This document shows, piece after piece, positions 1 to 5,074 of a DNA stretch of 5,404 nucleotides; within the stretch, counting starts at the first letter, position 1; each line of letters begins with the position of its first letter. The translations under genes were made by a program, and so were the position numbers. The DNA is taken from positions 1-5,404 of the forward strand of contig JAQUJQ010000118.1 in the NCBI GenBank assembly GCA_028680875.1, written 5' to 3'. The notes below the pieces were generated by a model. It had not been told where the DNA came from and ran no database searches. It saw only the letters and a program-made list of their open reading frames with translations. Source of the stretch: Eubacteriales bacterium (lineage in GTDB: Bacteria; Bacillota; Clostridia; Peptostreptococcales; Anaerovoracaceae).

Positions 1-1
1 A

Positions 2-55
2 CAAGAAGAAGCAGTACATTCAATTCTCTCTTATCTAAATAAAAAGTTAGAATGA
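2..55 (+). CDS. C-terminal tail of an upstream gene (partial, unidentified)
   Basis: The frame starting at base 2 is open from the window edge to a TGA at 53-55 and ends with residues EEAVHSILSYLNKKLE, a plausible amphipathic C-terminal helix. The other two + frames stop earlier (38 and 42) with less protein-like text. The stop lies 22 bp before the recombinase start, which fits a gene in the same operon. Eighteen codons are too few to identify the family. Clostridial recombinases of the downstream type often sit near miaA/hfq, so a MiaA C-terminus is one guess from context only. Confidence 0.35.
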   Translation, partial: QEEAVHSILSYLNKKLE

Positions 56-77
56 TTCAAGAGATGGAGGTACCGAT

Positions 78-1211
78 ATGGCAGAAACAAAAAAAATAAT
101 AATTCATAATAAAAGTGATAAACCGGATAATATTATCCTTAAAGAACATGAGATCCTTAGAAAATGTGAAGAAATTGAAGAAGTTCTTCCCACTTTTATG
201 AAAAGTTTCTTTGTTTATTTAAAGGGAAATGTGCTTCCCTTAACCCGGCTGGCTTATTTGGGAGACATCCAATTTTTCTGTAATTACTTAATACGAGAAA
301 CAGATCAAACCAATGCATCAAGCACCAAGGAGATCACGGTAAATGATTTTGAACAGATCAAAGCCTCTGATATCAATCTTTTTATAGACTATTGCCGCAG
401 TTATAAGGTGGAAACAGACCGAACAATAACCGTCTATGAAAATGAAAATCGATCCTTAGCCAGAAAGAAATCCTCTTTATCTGTACTTTTTAAACACTTA
501 TATCGAGCGGAACTGGTGACAGGAAATATTACCGATGCTTTTAATCCCATTCGTGTTCCAAAACCCGGTGAACGGGAAATAAAAGCCCTCCAGGATGACG
601 AGGTAATGCGTATGCTGGATGCAGTATCAACCGGAAGCCATCTTACAAAAAAAGAACGAGAGTTTTGGGAAAAAACCAAATACAGAGATAAGGCCATTCT
701 GATCCTTTTTTTAACCTATGGATTGCGTCTTACCGAACTGCAACAATTGAACCTTTCTTCTTTTCACTTTAACAGAGGTGAATTTAAAATCTATCGTAAA
801 AGGGCAAAAGAATCAATAATGCCTCTGAATAAAACAGTACATAAGTCGGTAACTGATTATATCGATTTGGAGAGGCCCGGCGATGATCTTATCGATGGTG
901 AAAATAAGGATGCCTTGTTTTTATCCTTGCAAAATAAACGATTGACTCAACGCCAAATCAGAGAATTGGTTAAGAAATATACATCGATTGGTCTTGGCAC
1001 TTCCAGAGATGCAGGCTATAGCCCCCATAAATTAAGAGCTACTGCTGCCACATCCCTTATAGGGCGCGGAAATTCAATTTATGATGTTCAGGCACTTTTG
1101 GATCATGAAAACGTAACAACTACCCAGCTTTATGCAGCTCATCAACTTAATGTAAAACGTGATTTGATAAAAAGCTTCGAATGGGATGATGACTTAAATA
1201 ATAAAAAATAG
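78..1211 (+). CDS. Tyrosine recombinase / integrase, XerC/D-like
   Basis: A 377-aa site-specific recombinase that would cut and rejoin DNA through a 3'-phosphotyrosine intermediate. The N-terminal SAM-like, core-binding domain spans about residues 33-155 and the catalytic domain about 165-365. The catalytic set is complete: R217 (in GLRLTEL), K244 (in RAKESIMPL), H317 and R320 (HKLR), H343 (LLDHENV) and the nucleophile Y352 (TTQLYAA). The usual G of the LLGH motif is D here. The protein is longer than XerC/XerD (about 300 aa) because of a charged N-terminal extension of about 30 residues and an insert near 183-203 (LTKKEREFWEKTKYRDK) before the first catalytic helix. The start is fixed by GGAGG at 66-70, 7 nt before the ATG. 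The stop is 13 bp before the next gene, so it is probably co-transcribed with it. No attachment site, excisionase or phage gene is visible, so this looks like a resident chromosomal enzyme rather than part of a mobile element. Its target is unknown. Confidence 0.9.
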   Translation: MAETKKIIIHNKSDKPDNIILKEHEILRKCEEIEEVLPTFMKSFFVYLKGNVLPLTRLAYLGDIQFFCNYLIRETDQTNASSTKEITVNDFEQIKASDINLFIDYCRSYKVETDRTITVYENENRSLARKKSSLSVLFKHLYRAELVTGNITDAFNPIRVPKPGEREIKALQDDEVMRMLDAVSTGSHLTKKEREFWEKTKYRDKAILILFLTYGLRLTELQQLNLSSFHFNRGEFKIYRKRAKESIMPLNKTVHKSVTDYIDLERPGDDLIDGENKDALFLSLQNKRLTQRQIRELVKKYTSIGLGTSRDAGYSPHKLRATAATSLIGRGNSIYDVQALLDHENVTTTQLYAAHQLNVKRDLIKSFEWDDDLNNKK

Positions 1212-1224
1212 GAAAGAGGACAAC

Positions 1225-2511
1225 ATGAAAAATCATACTTATCAACTTTTAACAGAATCTATGAAAATTCGTAAGGATGTTTTGGATATCGTGCAAGAAG
1301 CGGAAGAACAGGTATTTGATCAATATAAAGAATTGGACGATATACTTGCATACAACCAATATAAAGTATTGGATGTATTTCAGAAATGCCGCATTACGGA
1401 CATGCACTTTGGTTGGAATACAGGATACGGCTATAACGATCCGGGAAGAGAGGCATTGGAAAAGGTTTACTCTATGCTTTTTCACACACAGGCTGCACTG
1501 GTCAGGCCCATCATCGTCAGTGGCACGCATGCATTGACTCTGACATTAACCGGTATACTAAGACCGGGGGATGAGTTGATTTACTGTACCGGGAACCCAT
1601 ACGATACCCTTGAGGAAGTCATCGGCATAAGGGGGAAGGGGAGTGGATCCCTTAAAGATTTCGGCATCACTTACAAACAGGTGGAACTTAAAGAAGATGG
1701 AACAATAGATCTGAAGGCCTTAGAAAAAGCCATTTCACACAAAACTAGGATGGTCTCAGTACAAAGGGCTACCGGGTATGGATGGCGAAAGGCGATTACA
1801 ATACCTGAGATACAAGAATGGGCCACATTTGTCAAATCCATCAACCCAAACATTATTTGCATGGTTGACAATTGCTATGGTGAATTTCTTGATACAAAGG
1901 AACCTACAGAAGTGGGTGCAGATGTAATGGCCGGTTCATTAATTAAAAACCCCGGAGGGGGATTGGCTCTTTCAGGCGGTTATATCGTGGGAAATGAGGA
2001 TTTGATCGAGAGCATCTCATATAGGATGACATCCCCCGGGATCGGAGGGGAATGCGGCTTGATGTTCGGTCAAAGCCGAACCATGTTTCAAGGGCTTTTT
2101 CTTGCACCTAAGACCGTTAATGGCGCAGTGAAAGGGGCAATACTTTGCGCTAAGGTCTTTGAAAATCTTGGATGTGAAGTGTGTCCGAAACCTGAAGATA
2201 AGCGCAGCGATATAATTCAATCTGTAAAGCTGGGATCATCTGAAGCGGTAATTGCATTTTGTGAGGGAATCCAGGCAGCAGCTCCTGTTGATTCACATGT
2301 TAAGCCCATTCCTTGGGAAATGCCGGGCTATGAGGATCCTGTTATTATGGCCGCCGGTGCCTTTGTCCAAGGGTCTTCTATAGAACTTTCAGCTGATGCT
2401 CCTGTCAGACCTCCTTATATTGCCTATTTTCAAGGAGGATTGACTTATGAACATTCCAAATACGGTGTTATAAAAGCTTTGCAAACATTGCGGGAAAAGG
2501 GACTACTATGA
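1225..2511 (+). CDS. ynbB: PLP-dependent methionine gamma-lyase / aluminium resistance family protein (YnbB-like)
   Basis: A 428-aa cytosolic fold-type I PLP enzyme. The length and text match the family annotated as 'methionine gamma-lyase family protein' or 'aluminium resistance protein' (Pfam Met_gamma_lyase), of which Bacillus YnbB is a member. Visible landmarks are a glycine-rich N-terminal segment with WNTGYGYNDPGREALE (about 64-79), the cofactor-phosphate region SGTHAL (99-104), GDELIYCTGNPYDTLEE (115-131), the cofactor-ring aspartate in MVDNCYGEF (D215), and the likely Schiff-base lysine K241 in SLIKNPGGG. Known family members are inferred to cleave sulfur amino acids by analogy with Cys/Met-metabolism enzymes, but the physiological substrate is not settled. 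The start has GGAAAGAGG at 1211-1219, 5 nt before the ATG. The last codons overlap the next start by 4 bp (ATGA, 2508-2511), which suggests translational coupling. Family assignment is firm; reaction specificity is not. Confidence 0.92.
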   Translation: MKNHTYQLLTESMKIRKDVLDIVQEAEEQVFDQYKELDDILAYNQYKVLDVFQKCRITDMHFGWNTGYGYNDPGREALEKVYSMLFHTQAALVRPIIVSGTHALTLTLTGILRPGDELIYCTGNPYDTLEEVIGIRGKGSGSLKDFGITYKQVELKEDGTIDLKALEKAISHKTRMVSVQRATGYGWRKAITIPEIQEWATFVKSINPNIICMVDNCYGEFLDTKEPTEVGADVMAGSLIKNPGGGLALSGGYIVGNEDLIESISYRMTSPGIGGECGLMFGQSRTMFQGLFLAPKTVNGAVKGAILCAKVFENLGCEVCPKPEDKRSDIIQSVKLGSSEAVIAFCEGIQAAAPVDSHVKPIPWEMPGYEDPVIMAAGAFVQGSSIELSADAPVRPPYIAYFQGGLTYEHSKYGVIKALQTLREKGLL

Positions 2512-3209
2512 CAACAAAAGTACTTTCCGTTGTAAAACTGCTTATCATGTTGGCTATCATCATTGGACTTCCGGCCTTTGTATATTTTGAATGCCCGGAA
2601 TTCATAGATCAGTTTCGTACCATGGAGAGTGTAAATGACTTTTTAGAACAATATAAAACTGCCGGTGTTTTTGTATTTATCGGCCTTCAAATAGTCCAGA
2701 TCATTATATCTGTTATACCTGGTCAATTTATTCAATTTGCCGGTGGTTATGCCTATGGATTTTGGTTAGGATACCTGTTTGCTATAATCGGCGTTGCTCT
2801 TGGCACGAGCATTACCTTCTATTTTGCACGGATTCTTGGAAGAGATGCTATCCATACTCTTTTTGGTAAAAAAAGAATCAGTAAATTTATCAATCAACTA
2901 AACAGTAAAAGATCTTTTGCAATTATTTTTGTACTTTACTTGATTCCGGGTTTTCCAAAGGATTTAATTACCTATGCCGCAGGCGTATCGCAATTAAAAT
3001 TTAAAGCCCTTCTTTTTTTATCTTTGGTAGGGAGGACCCCTGCATTAATGGGTACCATCATGATGGGAAGCATGCTTCATAAGGAAAGCTATTTTGGATT
3101 AATTGTATTAGGGATTGGCGCTCTGGTCACTTTCATAGTTTGTTTCTTTAATAGACATAAATTAACGGCTTACGCAGATCGAATCTATCAAAAACTGCTG
3201 AATCTTTAA
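2508..3209 (+). CDS. VTT-domain (TVP38/TMEM64 family) integral membrane protein
   Basis: A 233-aa polytopic membrane protein of the DedA-related VTT (SNARE-associated, PF09335) superfamily, YdjX/TVP38 branch. Hydrophobic segments lie at about 6-27, 52-71, 84-108, 136-158, 166-188 and 195-214. The family signature is clear: PGQFIQFAGGYAYGFWLG (71-88), a small-residue stretch ending in FYFARILGRD (104-113), and IPGFPKDLITYAAGV (146-160), the second re-entrant motif. Related proteins are implicated in lipid or lipid-carrier movement across membranes; the substrate of this branch is unknown. The ATG overlaps the preceding stop as ATGA, and AAAAGGGA at 2495-2502 supplies the ribosome binding site inside the upstream gene. 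Membrane location is sure. A functional link to the PLP enzyme is inferred from coupling only. No good Rho-independent terminator follows; the 3205-3236 inverted repeat is interrupted and lacks a T-tract. Confidence 0.9.
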   Translation: MTTKVLSVVKLLIMLAIIIGLPAFVYFECPEFIDQFRTMESVNDFLEQYKTAGVFVFIGLQIVQIIISVIPGQFIQFAGGYAYGFWLGYLFAIIGVALGTSITFYFARILGRDAIHTLFGKKRISKFINQLNSKRSFAIIFVLYLIPGFPKDLITYAAGVSQLKFKALLFLSLVGRTPALMGTIMMGSMLHKESYFGLIVLGIGALVTFIVCFFNRHKLTAYADRIYQKLLNL

Positions 3210-3242
3210 AGACGTATCATCTAACAGAGTCTTAAAAATAAA

Positions 3243-3256
3243 AGAACAAATGTTTA
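3243..3256. promoter_or_regulatory. LexA (SOS) box 1, upstream of the -35
   Basis: AGAACAAATGTTTA matches every position of the Bacillus/Clostridium LexA core GAACRNRYGTTY (12 of 12); only the outermost bases differ from the full 14-mer. It lies just upstream of the -35 of the LysM gene promoter and is the first of three boxes, centred 29 bp before the next. Confidence 0.72.
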
Positions 3257-3264
3257 TATTTCTC

Positions 3265-3293
3265 TTTACAAAGAACAATCGTTCTGCTATTAT
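3265..3293 (+). promoter_or_regulatory. Sigma-A-type promoter of the LysM/YneA-like gene
   Basis: The -35 is TTTACA (3265-3270) and the -10 is TATTAT (3288-3293), 17 bp apart, each five of six to consensus. A perfect TATAAT overlaps at 3291-3296 but would need a 20-bp spacer. The predicted start is near 3300. LexA box 2 fills the spacer and box 3 covers the start region, so bound repressor would block polymerase directly. Confidence 0.7.
3272..3285. promoter_or_regulatory. LexA (SOS) box 2, between -35 and -10
   Basis: AGAACAATCGTTCT has perfectly complementary 5-bp arms (AGAAC/GTTCT) and matches 11 of 12 core positions of GAACRNRYGTTY. Its place inside the promoter spacer is a classic repression site. 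Confidence 0.8.
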
Positions 3294-3300
3294 AATATTA

Positions 3301-3314
3301 CGAACATCCGTTCG
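3301..3314. promoter_or_regulatory. LexA (SOS) box 3, at the transcription start
   Basis: CGAACATCCGTTCG has arms CGAAC/GTTCG in perfect inverted repeat and 11 of 12 core matches to the Gram-positive LexA consensus. It lies directly downstream of the -10, 29 bp from box 2. Confidence 0.82.
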
Positions 3315-3327
3315 GAAAGGTAATAGC

Positions 3328-3334
3328 AGGGAGG
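3328..3334 (+). promoter_or_regulatory. Ribosome binding site fixing the LysM protein start
   Basis: AGGGAGG lies 8 nt before the ATG at 3343. The reading frame is open back to an ATG at 3250, but that upstream start would precede the promoter and has no ribosome binding site, so 3343 is the real start. Confidence 0.85.
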
Positions 3335-3342
3335 TTATTGTG

Positions 3343-3639
3343 ATGAGAAAATATAGAATCAAATCCCATCTGCGTTTTTCCGCTTTTGTAACAATATTAT
3401 TTATTGCAGTCGTTTTTATTGTGGGAATAACTACAGGTATGGATCAGGTAGCGAGTTTGTCGAAACCTACATACGAAACCATTTTGATTCAAACCGGCGA
3501 TACATTATGGGATTTAGCTAAAACCTATGGTCCGGATAATCAGGATATCCGAAAAACGGTTCATTCCATTTGTGTAATTAACAATATTGCGCCCCAAGAC
3601 ATTCAACCAGGCCAAAGCATCCGGATTCCCTATATATAG
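3343..3639 (+). CDS. yneA: Small membrane-anchored LysM protein, YneA-like SOS cell division suppressor
   Basis: A 98-aa protein with a short basic N-terminus (MRKYRIKSHLRFS), one membrane segment at about 13-30 (AFVTILFIAVVFIVGIT) and an extracytoplasmic LysM domain at about 44-97. LysM landmarks are the opening ILIQTGDTLWDLAKTYG (47-63), an internal NNIAP (80-84) and the closing IQPGQSIRIP (87-96). Size, topology and domain order match Bacillus YneA, which is induced by DNA damage and delays cell division; LysM domains bind peptidoglycan. The three LexA boxes in the promoter strongly support the SOS assignment. Unlike in Bacillus, lexA is not the divergent neighbour: the gene upstream is the VTT protein on the same strand. 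That the protein blocks septation here is inference from family and regulation. Another small LysM envelope protein under SOS control remains possible. Confidence 0.82.
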   Translation: MRKYRIKSHLRFSAFVTILFIAVVFIVGITTGMDQVASLSKPTYETILIQTGDTLWDLAKTYGPDNQDIRKTVHSICVINNIAPQDIQPGQSIRIPYI

Positions 3640-3675
3640 AAGTAAACAACAGGTATGAGACTATGGCTATACTGT

Positions 3676-3702
3676 AAAAAGTCGCTTAAATCGGCGTTTT
3701 TT
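3676..3702 (+). terminator. Probable Rho-independent terminator of the LysM gene
   Basis: An A5 run precedes GTCG (3681-3684), which pairs with CGGC (3692-3695) including one U-G pair, across a 7-nt loop. After a bulged G at 3696 comes T6 (3697-3702), which can also pair with the A-run. The GC stem is short, so efficiency may be modest, but it lies about 40 nt after the stop and has the expected T-tract. Confidence 0.55.
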
Positions 3703-3711
3703 ATCTCGCAT

Positions 3712-3734
3712 CTTGTAAGCATTGCAATTACAAG
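3712..3734. repeat. Inverted repeat, 7-bp arms
   Basis: CTTGTAA (3712-3718) and TTACAAG (3728-3734) are perfect complements around a 9-nt loop that itself contains TTGCAA. No T-tract follows on either strand, so it is not a typical terminator. Function is unknown. Confidence 0.5.
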
Positions 3735-3800
3735 GTTACATGGATTTGTTTTAGAAATTCTATTAGAAAGTTACAATTTTAAAATACCAGCCCGGATTAA

Positions 3801-3839
3801 ATGAGTGAGTGAATATAATATTTATATTCATTTATTTAT
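3801..3839 (+). repeat. Long hairpin, 18-bp stem with four G-U pairs on the + strand
   Basis: Bases 3801-3818 pair with 3822-3839 without gaps, leaving a 3-nt loop (TAT). The inner part, GAATATAA/TTATATTC, is a perfect DNA inverted repeat. The outer part pairs only if the G at 3803, 3805, 3807 and 3809 form wobbles with U at 3837, 3835, 3833 and 3831. On the opposite strand these become A-C mismatches, so the full stem exists only in + strand RNA. Confidence 0.55.
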
Positions 3840-3890
3840 GATATGGTAAGAATTATGGATAATATGAGAAAGTCCAAAGAAAACGATACT

Positions 3891-3924
3891 AACTATTCCC
3901 TAAATTATGATTTTAGGAATAGTT
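3891..3924. repeat. Hairpin, 13-bp stem with a one-base bulge
   Basis: AACTATTCCCTAAA (3891-3904) is complementary to TTTAGGAATAGTT (3912-3924) apart from one extra C, with loop TTATGAT. There is no adjacent T-tract on the + strand; on the minus strand a T-rich stretch comes only after about 7 nt. It could be an RNA element, an operator or a remnant of an inverted-repeat element. Confidence 0.55.
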
Positions 3925-4021
3925 GTGTTAAAAAAGACCCCTTCCCTTTAATCTTTTTAATCTCAATAATTTTAATTAATAACCTATTAATATTACTAAT
4001 ACTTCCTAAATCCAGAAACTT

Positions 4022-4054
4022 AAAAAAAAAGGTGTTACTTTTTTAAGTAACACC
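4022..4054 (-). terminator. Strong Rho-independent terminator of the DUF2935 gene, possibly bidirectional
   Basis: GGTGTTACTT (4031-4040) and AAGTAACACC (4045-4054) form a perfect 10-bp stem with a 4-nt loop. Read on the minus strand, the hairpin begins 24 nt after the DUF2935 stop and is followed at once by nine T (A-run at 4022-4030). On the + strand it is followed by a weaker T-rich stretch (about 4061-4066), so it may also stop transcripts from the left. Confidence 0.9.
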
Positions 4055-4078
4055 CGTATATTTTTATATTTTAATTAT

Positions 4079-5005
4079 CTATTTTGTTCCGAACATTTCT
4101 AGCAAACGTAGATAATGATTAGCCTCTCTTAATGTATGGTCACCCAACAAAGGAATAATAATCGATTTTACTTTACATTCAAGAATACCTTGTGTACCTT
4201 GTGCCTTAAAATCACGAATATCCTTTGTTGCTGTTAAGCTATCATTTGTTACCTTTAACAATGGTAATGTCTTATCCATGGCATCCTTTGCTTCTTGTGT
4301 CAACTGATCAAATTCATTACCAAAGTTATTTGCTGTATTGATCAAATCTTCTTCTGTCGGATCAAGCAACCCTCTTATAAATTTTGAATGTTCTGCCATG
4401 ATTCTATTCCAGAAAAACTCCTGTTCGAAAGCTACTTGTTCTAAATCCATTTCCTCTTTATCTTGCAGTCTTTTAATTAAAGCTAAATAAAATTTAGCTT
4501 CTCTTAAAATATGGTCTATCAAAAGCGGATAATTGACGGTAAACATTTTACAAGCTAAAACGTCTTTTAAAATTTTTGTTTTAAACTGTATGATGCCAGT
4601 CAGTAGCTCCATTGCTCTGTGATTAAGCATATATACTTTTTGAACCAATTTTATATTGGTTTCCGCCGTTTTAGGACCTCCTACTAAATTAGCTTCTGAT
4701 AATGTAAGGTTTGTTTGTATCTGCACTCCTGTAAAAAATGCAGAAGTCTTTTCAGCATCCAGTGTATATTTGGTAATTACCTCTCCAGATTTAAGAACTT
4801 CAGGACTAACAACACCATTAGACAGGGAGATGGCTTCTGCTAAGATACTATGAAACCCTCTTCGAAATGCATCTGCCTGTTGTGAAAAATCAGTATCCTT
4901 TGGTGTAAATCCAACTTCCAGGAAAAACGAGTGTTCCTTCATGATTCTGGCAAAAAAAAGATGCAACTCTAAAGATTGCCTTACATAATCCATACTTGAT
5001 ATCAT
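4079..5005 (-). CDS. DUF2935 family protein, duplicated helical module
   Basis: A 308-aa, mostly alpha-helical soluble protein of the DUF2935 family, which is known from spore-forming Firmicutes and has no established function. It is an internal duplication. In the first copy E13 and E24-H25 (RIMKEHSFFLE) are followed by D164-H165 and E169 (LLIDHILREAKFYLALI). In the second copy E194 and E205-H206 (RIMAEHSKFIRG) are followed by D289-H290 and E294 (LLGDHTLREANHYLRLL). Paired E/EH and DH..E motifs on four helices suggest ferritin-like bundles that could each hold a metal pair; this is inference. The start is the ATG at 5005, because GGAGGG (+ strand 5011-5016) lies 5 nt upstream. A TTG six codons earlier (5023) would place that site inside the gene. 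No signal peptide or membrane segment is seen. It lies downstream of ruvX on the same strand with a strong terminator after it, so it is either read from its own weak promoter or from the ruvX operon. Confidence 0.88.
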   Translation of the reverse strand: MISSMDYVRQSLELHLFFARIMKEHSFFLEVGFTPKDTDFSQQADAFRRGFHSILAEAISLSNGVVSPEVLKSGEVITKYTLDAEKTSAFFTGVQIQTNLTLSEANLVGGPKTAETNIKLVQKVYMLNHRAMELLTGIIQFKTKILKDVLACKMFTVNYPLLIDHILREAKFYLALIKRLQDKEEMDLEQVAFEQEFFWNRIMAEHSKFIRGLLDPTEEDLINTANNFGNEFDQLTQEAKDAMDKTLPLLKVTNDSLTATKDIRDFKAQGTQGILECKVKSIIIPLLGDHTLREANHYLRLLEMFGTK

Positions 5006-5016
5006 GATATCCCTCC
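4998..5016 (-). promoter_or_regulatory. DUF2935 ribosome binding site, with start codon inside a 14-bp palindrome
   Basis: GGAGGG (complement of 5011-5016) sits 5 nt before the ATG and fixes the start. The ATG lies at the centre of GATATCATGATATC (4998-5011), a perfect palindrome. In mRNA it could fold as a 5-bp stem with a CAUG loop holding most of the start codon. Confidence 0.6.
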
Positions 5017-5025
5017 ATATCAAAA

Positions 5026-5054
5026 ATATTATGTTCTATAGTATTGTTTTGCAA
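5026..5054 (-). promoter_or_regulatory. Possible weak promoter of the DUF2935 gene
   Basis: On the minus strand TTGCAA (5049-5054, four of six to the -35 consensus) is followed after 17 bp by TAATAT (5026-5031, four of six). An overlapping better -10, CATAAT (5028-5033), has only a 15-bp spacer. The position before the gene is right but the match is weak, and read-through from ruvX is the alternative. Confidence 0.3.
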
Positions 5055-5074
5055 TCTTAAGTGTTACTTTTAAA

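Larger units (their letters stand above)
3703..4021. other. Gene-poor, hairpin-rich spacer between convergent units
   Basis: About 320 bp, very AT-rich, with no convincing coding region. It holds inverted repeats at 3712-3734, 3801-3839 and 3891-3924, described separately. An open frame on the + strand (3843-4046, 67 codons) has a hydrophobic stretch but no ribosome binding site and ends inside a terminator hairpin. No clear sigma-A promoter was found; weak -10-like TACAAT at 3772-3777 lacks a well-spaced -35. Confidence 0.6.

Noticed and set aside
434..697. 87-codon minus-strand frame inside the recombinase gene
   Set aside because: Shadow frame under a gene with all its catalytic residues intact.
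78..1211. Recombinase as evidence of a prophage or integrative element
   Set aside because: No att-like direct repeats, tRNA gene, excisionase or phage genes were seen, and its tight operon spacing with a metabolic gene argues against it.
1249..2220. Several 66-93 codon frames inside the PLP enzyme gene on both strands
   Set aside because: All are shadows of a complete, clearly recognised coding sequence.
3205..3236. Inverted repeat after the VTT gene as a terminator
   Set aside because: The stem is only about 5 bp plus a bulge and three A-T pairs, the loop is 15 nt, and no T-tract follows on the + strand.
3250..3342. N-terminal extension of the LysM protein from an ATG at 3250
   Set aside because: It would start upstream of the promoter -35 and run through the LexA boxes; the ATG at 3343 has a strong ribosome binding site and gives a normal membrane anchor.
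3162..3362. Minus-strand frame across the SOS promoter
   Set aside because: It overlaps two + strand genes and the operator region, with no ribosome binding site or recognisable protein text; a shadow frame.
3843..4046. 67-codon + strand frame with a hydrophobic C-terminal half (PLIFLISIILINNLLILLIL)
   Set aside because: No ribosome binding site before either ATG, hydrophobicity expected from T-rich sequence, it contains the 3891-3924 hairpin, and its stop lies inside the 4031-4054 terminator stem. Possible but not supported as a gene.
5006..5023. TTG start for DUF2935 six codons upstream
   Set aside because: The GGAGGG site would then be inside the coding sequence; the ATG at 5005 has it at a proper distance.
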